Positions 46,235-57,479 of a DNA stretch of 64,000 nt are shown here, piece by piece (the first letter of the stretch is position 1; every line of letters starts with the position of its first letter). A program made the translations under genes and the position numbers. Origin of the DNA: Nemertoderma westbladi (lineage: Eukaryota; Xenacoelomorpha; Nemertodermatida; Nemertodermatidae); contig JAUCBJ010008118.1 in NCBI GenBank assembly GCA_032718475.1, forward strand, positions 1 to 64,000, read 5' to 3'. The notes under the pieces are model-generated. The model made no database searches, had not been told where the DNA came from, and worked only from the letters and a program-made list of their open reading frames with translations.

Positions 46235-47151
46235 AATTACCAATTGATGGAAAGGAGCAGGTTAGTTAAGGCCGAGTTTTCTAACCAAAACAATAAACAG
46301 TCACTTTACCAAATCAGGGAAAGGAGCAGGTTACAGAGACGGGATTTTCTAACCAAAACAATAAACGATCACTTAACTAATTGAGGGAAAGGAGCAGGTT
46401 ACAGAGGCGGGATTTTCTAACCAAAACAATAAACGATCACTTAACTTATTGAGGGAAAAGAGCAGGTTACAGAGGCGGGATTTTCTAACCAAAAAAATAA
46501 ACGATCATTTAACTAATTGAGGGAAAGGGACAGGTTACAGAGGCGGAATTTTCTAACCAAAACAATAAACGATCACTTAACTAATTGAGGGAAAGGAGCA
46601 GGTTACAGAGGCGGGATTTTCTAACCAAAACAATAAACGATCATCTAACTAATTGAGGGAAAGGGGCAGGTTACAGAGGTGGGCCTTTCTAACTAAAACA
46701 ATAAACGGTCACTTTACCAATTCAGGGAAAGGAGCAGGTTACAGAGGCGGGATTTTCTAACCAAAACAATAAACGATCATTTAACTAATTGAGGGAAAGC
46801 GGCAGGTTACTGTACAGAGGCGGAATTTTCTAACCAAAACAATAAACGATCATTTAACTAATTGAGGGAAAGGAGCAGGTTACAGAGACGGGATTTTCTA
46901 ACCAAAACAATAAACGATAACATTACCAATTGAGAGAAAAGAGCAGGTTACAGGGCGGGATTTTCTAACCAAAACAATAAACGATAACATTACCAATTGA
47001 GGGAAAGGAGCAGGTTACAGAGGTGGGATTTTCTAACCAAAACAATAAACGATCACTTAACTAATTGAGGGAAAGGAGCAGGTTAAGGCCGGATTTTCTA
47101 ACCAAAACAATAAACAGTCACTTTACCAAATCAGGGAAAGGAGCAGGTTAT
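46235..47151. repeat. 69-bp minisatellite, third copy (inverted)
   Basis: Matches 34380-35296 as a direct repeat and 4297-5213 inverted, with a few single-base differences and small indels (for example CAGGGCGGG near 46951). Confidence 0.92.
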
Positions 47152-47840
47152 CCGTAACACTACTCAGACAGTAGTCATGATCCATTATTGATTATAAAAC
47201 TAATACAGTAATAGGCCTAAATTATGTGAAAGGTATATCCACATTTTCCACAATCCTGCAATCCAGTTTGGCCTATCAATTATTTAAAATTTATTAGCAC
47301 AACCGGTAGGCCTACCATTACCGTATTTAAATGGTAGGCTACACAGTAGGCCTATAGCAGTACCGGTGCCGGTACCGGTACTAAAATACAGAAATACCTG
47401 CTTTATACCTACATCTGTACATACTGTACAATACAGCAAAATAGTGCTATATATACTAATACCGGTACTGATAGCCTGAGAGAACAGCAGTAGAGAAACC
47501 GGTAGCATGGAACCTAACATTAGACTTTTGGAGGACATAAAAAATAAATAAAAAAGGACAAAAAAAGGATTTAAACGGACAATAAAAATTATTGCGATTT
47601 AAATCGACCTAACTTCGAAATAATTCACTGTCAGCTAATCATATTTAATACGGCCTATAATTATTATAAGTCGCAATAATTAACTGTCTCATTTAAAACT
47701 ACCTATAATTATCGGTTGAAGTAAGTCAACTGTTATTTAAATCGAGCAATAATATCAAGCAAAATAATTCAACAGACAAAATGTTTTAAATCAACCCATA
47801 ATATTAAGCAAAATAAAGCAGTTTTTAAACATTATTTAAG

Positions 47841-48011
47841 GGGGGGGGTACACCATTTTGGTCAAAAATATGTCGAAATTTTTTTTATGTTCTATTATAA
47901 TGCACCATTAAATGGTGTTTCCAAATCTGAAAACCGCTATTTAATAGCTCTTTTAGTTTTTAAGTTATAACAATTTCCATTTAGGGATTCCTATTGAAAT
48001 TACTATTACTA
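47841..48011. mobile_element. 5' piece of the TTAA element, cut by the next element
   Basis: Same G-run and TACACCATTTTGG start after TTAA as 35985 on. It is identical for ~170 bases up to ATTACTATTACTA, then replaced by CCCTGCAAACAAT. The remaining 560 bases of the element are not found to the right. Confidence 0.85.
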
Positions 48012-49355
48012 CCCTGCAAACAATTTACTTTCGAGGAATGTCAGAAAAACATCATTAATTTGTCATAAATGTTGATAAATGTCATTCCCTTGTTTGATAG
48101 AATATTTAGATGTTCAATATATGTTATTTTAACATTACTCTATAATGTCTTTGTCAGACATTAAATAAATGATAACTGTTGATGTTAGAAAAACGTAATT
48201 TTAATGTGAGAACATAAACATTAGTCAAAAATGTTTTATAAGTGTTTAGTTCTAACATTTTAAGAACATGGTTTGTTACATATCAGAACAATGTTATTTT
48301 GTCACATAAAATAAACATTATGTGATAGAAGCTGCTGTCACTTCTATTATCTAATCTGAGGTTGATGATTGGCTAATTTTAAAATTGGCGGTAATGGAGG
48401 AATTTTCCACATGTAAAATAGTATACAGTATGGTATGTTGTACAATACTCATTCTGGCATGCCTGTATTCAATGTTTATTGTGTATATGTATTGTTATAC
48501 TGCTGTACTGCAAGGCCTATCTCTATATTACTGTAGTGCTGTAGTGTAGTTACTGCAGGCCTACTGCACTGTACGTACAGTAGCTTATATTTTTGGTTTT
48601 ATAGTTTTGGTTTTGTGATTTATTTAACCTGAACTCATAAATAAAACATATCTACCTGAATGCGAGTTCGCCTTTACCCTCTGGATTCACACATTACTGC
48701 ATTAGACCTACCAATTACAGAATTCAAGTCTGCCAGGACCAGGAAGTCCCCTTAAACCAGCACTGACAGGTGGAGGATTGACTTATTTGTCTGTACTGAT
48801 GGTGGATTTCAACAGCCGAGGACTAAAGATTGGAATTCTTATTATTGGGAGGTCCCAGCTTTCAGTTGAAGGGGCAGGGCACAGGGACAGCATTACTACA
48901 AAACTTTGGATTCGATTTGAAAACTTCACATTAACTGTTATTTCAAACTATTTATTGTTTCAGTTTTTAGATTGTACTTTTGTAGGGCCTAGGCCTATTG
49001 ATTTATTTTTACAGTTTAATAAATGAAGCTCACTCAGCTATAATTATAATTAACATTTAATTTTTTAAATATGATTTGTTCAGATAGGGAGGATTTGCGA
49101 TGCAATCAAAATCATCCCTCTCCAGGGAGATATCGATTCAAATAAGTACTGATTACTATTACATTACATATACTGAAGTACTCTCCCAGAAATAAATCTG
49201 TAAAATCTGTATAGGTGCCTCTGTAGCCAACTGTAACCTGCTCCTTTTAATAAATTTAACATTGTTGTGAGGTATTATTTATTAAACCCACTATATGTAC
49301 ATGTATATGTATATGTATCTTTTTCAATGGTAATATGGATAATATTGAACAAATG

Positions 49356-49391
49356 TGTGGGGCGAGCCACGAAGTTGGCGGAGCCTTAGCG
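49356..49391. repeat. GGGGCGAGCCACGAA dispersed motif
   Basis: GTGTGGGGCGAGCCACGAAG here faces its inverted form CTTTCGTGGCTCGCCCCACC at 54894-54914; diverged versions are at 10867 and 40565. It may mark the end of an older element. Confidence 0.5.
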
Positions 49392-49431
49392 AATTGACAC
49401 TGTTAGGGGGTGGGTCAATTTATGCAAATAG

Positions 49432-49483
49432 TTGTCGTCGTCGTCGTCGTCGTCGTTGTCGTCGTCGTCGTTGTCGTCGTCGT
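49432..49483. repeat. GTC microsatellite
   Basis: About 17 GTC triplets with occasional GTT. Confidence 0.95.
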
Positions 49484-49599
49484 TACGATTTTGACATGCT
49501 AATAACTTTGTCGGATTTAAAGCTGCCAAGTTGAAAATTTGTAGGTATCAATATAAGCAAAAGTTGAGATTTTTGAGAGACTTTCAGACACCATCAGTG

Positions 49600-50520
49600 C
49601 AATGGTCTCCCGCTAGAGGGCCACATGTCTAAACATTAAATGGCCACCCATTTCTTTGCTTTTAATCCGTTTAAGCTGAAACTTGGGAAGTATGTACTAG
49701 ACCATTAGCTGTAAATTTCAAAGGAGGCTAATCTGTCTGCAGTTCTCCAGTCTGCCGCTAGAGGGCGAAATGTCCCGAATGTGAAATTATTCTTCCATTT
49801 AGTTGTTTATGATCTGATTACGCTGAAACTTGTCATATATGTACTAGATGACATCCTGAGTCTTTGTGTGGATTGTAATCGGTCCGAAGTTTTCCAGTCT
49901 CCCGCTAGAGGGCCACATGTCTAAACATTAAATGGCCACCCATTTCTTTGCTTTTAATCCGTTTAAGCTGAAACTTGGGAAGTATGTACTAGACCATTAG
50001 CTGTAAATTTCAAAGGAGGCTAATCTGTCTGCAGTTCTCCAGTCTGCCGCTAGAGGGCGAAATGTCCCGAATGTGAAATTATTCTTCCATTTAGTTGTTT
50101 ATGATCTGATTACGCTGAAACTTGTCATATATGTACTAGAAGACATCCTAAGTCTTTGTGTGGACAGTAATCGGTCCGGAGTTTTCGAGTCTGCCGCTAG
50201 AGGGCGAAATGTAGGAAAGTGATAACCTTTGCGAATTCCTTGATCTTAATCTATTTAAGCTGAATTTTGGAATATACAGTACCGGTATGTACTAGACCAC
50301 ATGCCTCGTCTTTGTGAGGAAGGTGATCGATCCGTAGTTCTTTAATATGCCGCTAGAGGGCTAAATGTATGAAAGTGAAAACCTTCCAACATTTCGTTAT
50401 TTATGATCCGTCAATCGGAAACTTGGTAGATATGTAATAGACCATAGGCTGTGGCTTTGTAGGGAAACTAATCCTTCCTTCTTCAGTTACCCAGTCTCCC
50501 GCTAGAGGGTTAACGTTTTC
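49600..50520. repeat. ~147-bp tandem array with CTCF-like core, array 2
   Basis: Seven units with CCGCTAGAGGGCG or variants at 49610, 49755, 49902, 50047, 50194, 50350 and 50499 (spacing 145-156 bp). Shared unit parts: GCTGAAACTTGG, GTACTAGACCAT, GCAGTTCTCCAGTCTG. 49610-49901 and 49902-50193 are nearly identical, so a 292-bp dimer was duplicated recently. Same family as 16560-17850. Confidence 0.88.
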
Positions 50521-51720
50521 CGGGAAAATCTTCTCCTATGTTTTTATAATCCTTTCGAGTTGATACTTAGCATTAACTCATTTCACGTGCTGCGCGAAGG
50601 CCCCACTTCGTGTAGGTATATAGAGTCAGTAATGTCTGTATATTAAGCGTAGGTTATTACGATTCACTAGATATTCAGGTTTATTATGTCGGTTTGTTTG
50701 TTATTTTTGTGTTAAATTACGTTGAAATAATTTTAGTATTCGCTAAAGTTCTCAAGACAAAATAGACAGTTTCTAAAATCTACTGGACAATTTATATAAC
50801 TGTGTCAATAACTAATTATCGTAAAGGTTTTGTGCAGTATTATATTTGATATTATTTGTACCGCATATGTAAATTGTCAATAAACATATCTATCTATCTA
50901 CATTATTTTATATAGACTACAAATCAGATCTATAAATCTAGTGAATAATATTAACTCAAAGTATTTTAATTGATGTAATTCATTATGTTGTTATCACTTA
51001 TTATTACGTCATAAACATATTCTTTTTAAGTCTGTGATTAACTTTAACCGAAATATCAAAACCATTTACATAATGGGCCATACAGCCATATATTTGTTGT
51101 TTACTTATTCTGTGATATTTTACTTTGATTTTGCTGTTTATTTCATTATTTGTTTCTGACTGGTCATTATACAAAAAATTCAATTCATGTTATACGTTTT
51201 AATTGTTATTAATTTGCATACAATTGCCTACAACAAAATTGTATTCAATCAAACTGTGTTAGAGATTGTAGCCTGCCACTACCATATCAACATGCGTAGG
51301 GAAATTATTAATTAATTATTCAATAAAGGGTTTGGCAATTATAAAGAACGATATAAAGAACGGCAATGGAGGGGGATTATTAGTTTGAGCAAACGAACCA
51401 ACCATAAAACATGAGAGAAGGGCTTAAATGCACGTATAATGTTACGTTTTTAGCAAACAATATTTTTATGTTAAGAAATAACATAAAAGTAACGATCTAA
51501 ATAAACATTATGCCGTTGTTATTTTAATGTCAATAAAAATACAATAATAATGATAAGGAATAACATAAAAGTAATGATATATGTAACCATCCTGGCTTTG
51601 TTATTTTAATGTTATTAAAAACGAAATAATAACGTTAGTATATAACGTCATATTTCTTGGCCAATTTACAGTTTTTTTACCATTAATCTAACAATTTGAA
51701 ATAATGTTATCTATGTCATT
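50521..51720. other. AT-rich right half of the TIR element, no gene
   Basis: Many AACATAAAAGTAA and TTATTTTAATGT repeats towards the right end. No coding frame recognised. Confidence 0.5.
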
Positions 51721-51767
51721 AAATAACATTTTAATAACAGCTTTTTAACAATACATTGTTTGCAGGG

Positions 51768-53747
51768 CAATGGGAGCCGCGATGGGTGGTCGCTTAAAGG
51801 CATATTTAACGCCACACTTCGATGCGCCACCCTCGGAACTGTCTGCACTACAGACCTGTGGGTTCTCGATGGACTCCAACAGCCCCTCCTCTCCCGACGG
51901 GCGTGCTTCACCTTGGGCATCCTGCGGAGCCCGATACTCCGCGGTGGCGACCTCACGGCGACAACGAACTACTCATATTCAGAGCAAACCAAGCCCACTG
52001 CAACGCCGTTACCAACCAAAGCCACCAATAAACCGGCACCGACCGGGCCAGCCATCGCCCCGATAACGCCGGCCACCCCCCCGCCCTCCTCTACCGATCC
52101 ACAAGCCACCACCATACCCCCAGTGGCGTCCGCCAACGCCGACTGGGAAGCGCTCGAACGCCGCTTTCCCCGCCCACTCTCAGGGCAGTGTCGCATAATG
52201 ACCGGCGGGGAAATAACAATCAAACTCATCCCTGGCGCCCGACCTAACCAATGCTACACTAATCGAACCATCCCAGTCAACATGGAGGCGGCATTCAACC
52301 AGGAACTCGACACCCAGATCGCCATGGGTATACTGGAACCCGCCGGAGACGAGAATAACCCGGGCGAGTGGCTCAGCCCGATGGTCGTCACACGCAAAAA
52401 GAGCGACCCCAACAAAGTTCGCATAACGGTCGATCTGCGCGAACTTAATAAAGCTACGGTTCGCTCGCCACGATCCGGGACGGCTGGCCGACGTCACGTC
52501 ATAACATTACCAACGACGACCTGCGACCCTACTTCCAGCACCGCACGGACCTCATGGTACACGATGGCGTCATCCTCCACGGGCCGCGGATCTACATCCC
52601 GAAGGAACTCCGCTCCAACACCCTCCGACTACTCCACGCCGCCCACCAGGGCCTCAACAAGACCCGTGAGCGCGCAAGTCGGTCGGTCTGGTGGCCGACC
52701 ATTTCGAACGACATTGCGGTCACCATCGAGAGCTGTCAATCCTGTCAGTCGTCACTACCGTCCCAAGCACCGGAACCCCTCCAACGACACCCCGAAGCCA
52801 CTCGGCCGTTCCAAAGGGTCCACGCCGACCTATTCGTGGCGGACAGCACGAACTACATGGTCGCTACCGACGAATACACCGGTTGGCCCACTTTGTTCCG
52901 ACTTGGTTCCGATACAACCTCGGCTGCCATCATCATGAACCTCCGACGTCTATTTCTAGCTACCGCCGTCCCCCAGGAGTTCCATCCCGACGGCGGCCCC
53001 CAGTTCGGTTCAGAGGCGGTGAGGACCTTCCTTAAAAACTGGGGGGTCCACTTCGACCCATCGTCCCCATACCTCCCCCGCACCAACGGCCGTGCCGAAG
53101 CCGCCGTGAAAGCGATGAAACGAATCGTTCGAGGGACCAACCACGATGTCGACGGAATCGCGCAAGGTATACTCGCGTTTCGGAATACTCCGCGATACGG
53201 CGGGCGCTCGCCTGCAGAACTACTGTATGGGCGCAACATACGGGAAGCCCTGCCGGCACATTCCTCCTCATTCGACCCCAAATGGAGGAGGAGCTTCCAA
53301 CAACTGGACGAGGTCGCCGAAAAATCCAAACGCAGCCTACGTGCGGCCTACGACCTCCGCACTCGGCCCCTCCGTGTTATATCCATAGGGACACCTGTCC
53401 TCGTCCAGAATACCATCACCAAGCGTTGGACGGGCCAAGGCGTAGTCGTCGAAGCGCTCCCGAACCACGACTACATGGTCCGCCAGGAGAGTGGCAGCGT
53501 ACTCCGACGCAACCGAGTCTTCCTCCGACCCCGCACCACCTCGGAAGGAGGGGCCACCACACCGACTCCGAGTCCGCCGACCGCGCCCCTAAATGTACCG
53601 GAACCAGCGACTCCGCCCCCGGAAGCACCCCCGACCTGGGCCGAGATCGCTTCACCAACCCCCGAGACCCCGACCCAACCGCCGAAACCAGCCACTCGTT
53701 CCGGACGCACAGTCCGACCCCCTCAATACTATGGTTTCCCGAAATAA
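51768..53747 (+). pseudogene. Ty3/gypsy pol, internally deleted (PR/RT start joined to integrase)
   Basis: GC-rich. The first frame (to about 52460) has QPLLSRRACFTLGILR, a protease end, a Pro/Thr-rich linker, then EWLSPMVVTRKK and VRITVDLRELNKAT, the start of a gypsy RT. The rest of RT with its YxDD, and RNase H, are missing. In another frame from about 52467 the integrase is complete: HAAHQG...SCQSC zinc finger, catalytic Asp in VHADLF, Asp in PDGGPQFG and Glu in NGRAEAAVK (DD35E), then a Pro-rich C-terminus to the stop at 53745-53747. It abuts the TIR element at 51767. No LTR recognised. Confidence 0.85.
52467..53747 (+). CDS. Gypsy integrase domain, intact frame
   Basis: Open from about 52467, with the first ATG at 52554. 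It has the H2C2 zinc finger (GLNKTRERASRSVWWP between the His and Cys pairs), an RNase-H-fold core with the DDE triad and an SSPYLPRTNGRAEAAVK segment, then a C-terminal region GTPVLVQNTITKRWTGQG typical of gypsy integrases. The tail is Pro/Thr-rich. Enzymes of this family insert element DNA into the genome; here the preceding polymerase is deleted. The unbroken frame and third-position GC preference could mean a recent insertion; a co-opted gene is possible but unsupported. Confidence 0.8.
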   Translation, partial: ATIRDGWPTSRHNITNDDLRPYFQHRTDLMVHDGVILHGPRIYIPKELRSNTLRLLHAAHQGLNKTRERASRSVWWPTISNDIAVTIESCQSCQSSLPSQAPEPLQRHPEATRPFQRVHADLFVADSTNYMVATDEYTGWPTLFRLGSDTTSAAIIMNLRRLFLATAVPQEFHPDGGPQFGSEAVRTFLKNWGVHFDPSSPYLPRTNGRAEAAVKAMKRIVRGTNHDVDGIAQGILAFRNTPRYGGRSPAELLYGRNIREALPAHSSSFDPKWRRSFQQLDEVAEKSKRSLRAAYDLRTRPLRVISIGTPVLVQNTITKRWTGQGVVVEALPNHDYMVRQESGSVLRRNRVFLRPRTTSEGGATTPTPSPPTAPLNVPEPATPPPEAPPTWAEIASPTPETPTQPPKPATRSGRTVRPPQYYGFPK

Positions 53748-53824
53748 TACATGTAGACAATTTATACCTAAACGCAACTCCATTTTACATGGCCCAATAA
53801 TACGAATTATGTAACCATTTATTT

Positions 53825-54019
53825 AGTTCATGCCACAAACTCATCTGTTTATATCGTCGCTTAGCAACGCTTTCCGTTGCTTGGCAGCCTAGGAAAACCT
53901 TTTTTTTCACCGCTGTGCGGTGACAGTTTATTTTAGGCGTACTTAGTTCATACCACAAACTCAGTTGTTTATATCGTTGCAAAACAACGCCTTTCGTTGC
54001 TTGGCAACCTATGGAAACC
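53825..54019. repeat. Two ~75-bp direct repeats with RFX X-box motifs
   Basis: 53825-53899 and 53945-54019 share TTAGTTCAT.CCACAAACTC and GTTTATATCGT. X-box matches (RYYNYY-N-RRNRAC): GTCGCTTAGCAAC at 53856 and GTTGCTTGGCAAC at 53996; GTTGCTTGGCAGC at 53876 is one base off. Confidence 0.65.
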
Positions 54020-55220
54020 AGGAAGTAAGTATGTATAGTATTCCAGTACTTATACTGCCTTCTGAATTCTGTACTGCCCTTTTCTTCTAGGCCTAATGCT
54101 TGGTTTGCTCTTCTTATAATATCTGAATACACATACGTTATACTTGACCGCATGTCACTCCATTATTAATGCGCAGCCCCACATATACATTCGTCAACCA
54201 GTATAGTACCGGTATTACAGTACAAGACTCAAAGACCCATGTCATTTGCAAATAATAGTCAAAAAAGTCAAAGTTGTCAAAGCGCGACAGAAAAGTCAAA
54301 TTAAAGTCAGAGTTGCTGGATATCCCCCACTGTGTATAACTATTTGCAGACTGCTAATGATAAACGCCTGAGGTTATAGTTTAGGAAGTTTTGCTGTTAA
54401 AAAACGTGGTTACTGTATTTTCGTCACCTTTCAAGTGATAACAATGTTCCAGAGATACTGTATTATCCCCCTTCGCAATTCTTCCTTATTGTTAGGTCTT
54501 GTGGCATCGCAGGTAGTCCTTGAGCTCGTGCTGAACTATGTAGTTCTATTGGATTTAAATATGGGCTTTCGGGGGGTCAAAACTCTTCGGAATAGTGGAA
54601 TGCCTGCATGTAATTTTTAAATACTTATATTTTGTTATGCATGGTTTTATGTTTATGCAAATTTATGCAATGCATAAATAATCTTAATTAACAGTAATTA
54701 ACCTTTGTTGTATGTATTGATTTTGTGTCGGTACTTAATTTGCTATTAACAATAATTGCTTAATAATAGTAAATTTAGTAAATGGAAATATTTGCCATGA
54801 TTTATACTATATCACTTATGAATAGGAAGTGAAGTATATTTTTAAGAAACACCGAAGGATAATTTTATTTATATCGGTAAAGCCGTTCCTTTACTTTCGT
54901 GGCTCGCCCCACCATGTTATCTCAGATTTAATAAAATATTCAGTGCAATTTCTATATTGACCGCTGGAAGGCGTTGCCTTTGCTCTATTGATTGGACCTA
55001 AACTCGCACTGATTCATGTCTTTAGAGGAGAAATGCTAATATGTTAGGACAGGACCGGTAGATAACAATGTTATGATCAAATTTATTGTTCAGCCCTTTA
55101 TTGTTGGATGTTTGCCACCTTTGCTTCACTAACATATGAATGCATAGGTTGCTTAAGGGATACATACTAGTTAAGCTTAAATGTGATTCGATATAACGTG
55201 ATTAGGTGTCAACGTTGTGG
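54020..55220. other. Non-coding stretch with one dispersed repeat
   Basis: 54236-54365 is ~85% alike to 58180-58320 (GTCAAAGCGCGACAGAAAAG and GATATCCCCCACTGTGTA). The rest is AT-rich, no gene. The 61-codon frame 54435-54620 is not recognisable. Confidence 0.5.
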
Positions 55221-55263
55221 TATAAAAGGGCCCACCCCCTCTTTTGCAACAAGTTAGTCAGTT
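55221..55263 (+). promoter_or_regulatory. Candidate TATA box with initiator
   Basis: TATAAAAGGG at 55221-55230, and TCAGTT (initiator-like) at 55258-55263, about 39 bp from the TATA start to the initiator A, slightly long. No coding frame follows closely, so it could be a retroelement LTR promoter or that of an unseen transcript. Confidence 0.3.
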
Positions 55264-57479
55264 AGTAGGGCAGATTAATATTATTACTTTTAGAAATATT
55301 CACAGATAGAATTTACAATCTTATAATTACCTGTATTTCGTTCGTGTTTGGAAGAAATTATTATGTGAATTTAAGTATCAGATTATACTATCTTGAGTTC
55401 TAACTTCAATTAGATCTTATTTTCAACAATGTTATCGGTTAAAACATTTACAACATGATGAGCTAAGCGTCATTTACGTGGGCCGGAAGGTTGGGAAACA
55501 TGGATACAAGCGGCTGAACAACCATAGTCGCACGGATACTAATAGTCAAGGGAAGTCAGGTTAGAGTATCATTACGAGTAAATGGGAGAAACATTTGTCA
55601 GGTGTATGTCATCAACTTTAGCTGTCTTACATTTCACCAGCCTTACAAAATTTAGGACACCCGTATGAAAATTGAACAATCCGCACAGCGAAACAAAAAC
55701 ACACACAACGCAACAGCAGAAAATAAGCCAATAGTTATTTATAGGTGAATAATTCTATACCTCAGTTGAGCGTAGCCTTGGCAAGATATTATAGGAGCTC
55801 AATTCGTGGTTGCTATGCGCGAGCCGACATTTGATTGGTTGTTGGGTTCCAGGCAGCATCAGTTGAGTTCCTTTGTTACTGTGGTGGTGTAGAATTAATT
55901 TGTTTACTTATACATAAATATGTGTTCTGGAATGTCATATTCTGGAATATTGGAATATATTCTGCTGTGCATGACTGACAGACTGTTAGGGATTATTCTA
56001 TATTAGGTGGAAATTAGTTATTTGCCACTCACTATACAACTAACTTGCTCTATGGACAATTTAGGCACTGTATCCTAGCTGACAAGGACAATTCTTGCCG
56101 AGATATTTGCAATTTTTAGAATTACGGTAAGTCTGATGTAAATTTAGATAAACAGTTTGGCGTGAATTTGTTATCCATTTATTGTTACTGTTACATATTC
56201 AGCAATTGCGGTTCATATGGGAAATGTTTTTTTATAAAAACCTGAAATATTTATTGAACTCGAAATTATCAATAGATTATCCTAGAAAATACACAGTCTG
56301 GGGAGGTTGTTTAGTAGATCAGATAAGGACCCGCTATAGCGGTAAATTATATTCTTTGTGGAGATCTCGACCCGGGAATCGTTGATTAGAAGTTCACATA
56401 TAGATCTGCCTGGTCGCGGATTCTTATGCAGATAGTTTTACATTGTAGAAGATTAAATATAAAAAATATGTCACTATAAAAATATACCACCCCCAGTCCA
56501 CATAAAGTATAAAGTAAAAACAAGGTACTGTAGTTTGCTATCTCCATGTTAATTCAATGTATATTGTATACATATCGGACGTATTCGAGGGTCTTGAATG
56601 GGGTGGCGGCATTATTGGGTGCAGCATTGGCGATTTATGGATAGGATCAGGATGCCTCAAATACAAGAGGATCTTTTGTTATAGAGTTATCTTCTTGTTA
56701 TAATTATTAGTATCTGGGGAAATTTCCATTCCGTTCAGACTAGCCGTTAACGTTCCAATGGGCAGCTTAAGATACTACTGTACATACTCCCTTCCATGGT
56801 CTATATACTTTTAAGTTATCTTCGCTGGTTAATAATTTGTACAATAATTGTATTGTATATCCCACTCAGATGTTTTGTTGTTGATGTAAATTGTCACAGG
56901 GTGGTGCTTTTTGCTTTACACTTGGGTCTGCCTACTACCATTTAAAGCCAATTATTACAGCAACACGTAGTCAAAGGGAAATTATTAATTAAGTTTCATT
57001 GGAGTGTTTCAGAAAAATTCACATCCATTAAAAATAATCTGTATGTCAATCACCACTGACACTGACTGAACGAATGTAATTACCCCTATTACAGTATGTC
57101 AGTTGAAAGTTGAAACGAATCCCGAAGCTTCATCAAAAATAAAAAGTACCTAGTGTATGTGGCTAACTAACTAAACAACTACCTTGAATACACCAATCCT
57201 TTGCTGCAACCCACCTGACTATAATAAGACAATAATTTAATACATTTATTATCAACGCCACCACCCCGCCCCCCCCCCCCCCATTCCATCCTATTAAAAT
57301 TAAAACTATCTCCTGTATTCCACGGCTGAGCAGGGAGACAGCACAACAGTAAATATAGTAACAGAGGTTTGAGCCTGAAAGCCCCATTAGTATTCCTAAT
57401 CCTTGGTTACTTCTCTCTGGCTAGCTAGAGTTTAGACTGTAACCAGATTCCTCTCCCACTGTGCGCTGGAGGCGAAATT
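55264..57479. other. No gene identified
   Basis: AT-rich, with a possible splice donor ACGGTAAGT near 56124, and a C14 run (57269-57282). The 67- and 74-codon frames at 56182-56385 and 57163-57387 have no recognisable motif. Confidence 0.45.

Larger units (their letters stand above)
40303..47840. repeat. Right arm, inverted copy of 3609-11157
   Basis: About 7.5 kb matching the reverse complement of the left arm with scattered substitutions and small indels. The coordinate sum stays close to 51450 throughout. Confidence 0.95.
48012..51767. mobile_element. 3.76-kb TIR element carrying a CTCF-like array
   Basis: Starts CCCTGCAAACAAT and ends with its complement ATTGTTTGCAGGG. Subterminal regions on both sides are rich in AACATTA/TAATGTT. 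No target-site duplication is evident (ATTACTA at left, CAATGGG at right), and the flanks are unrelated, so one end may have been rearranged. No transposase found; the 82-codon frame 48778-49026 has no known motif. The ~147-bp array sits near the centre. Confidence 0.7.

Noticed and set aside
56100-56400. Exon with a GTAAGT donor
   Set aside because: A single donor-like site without acceptor, domain or long frame is not enough.
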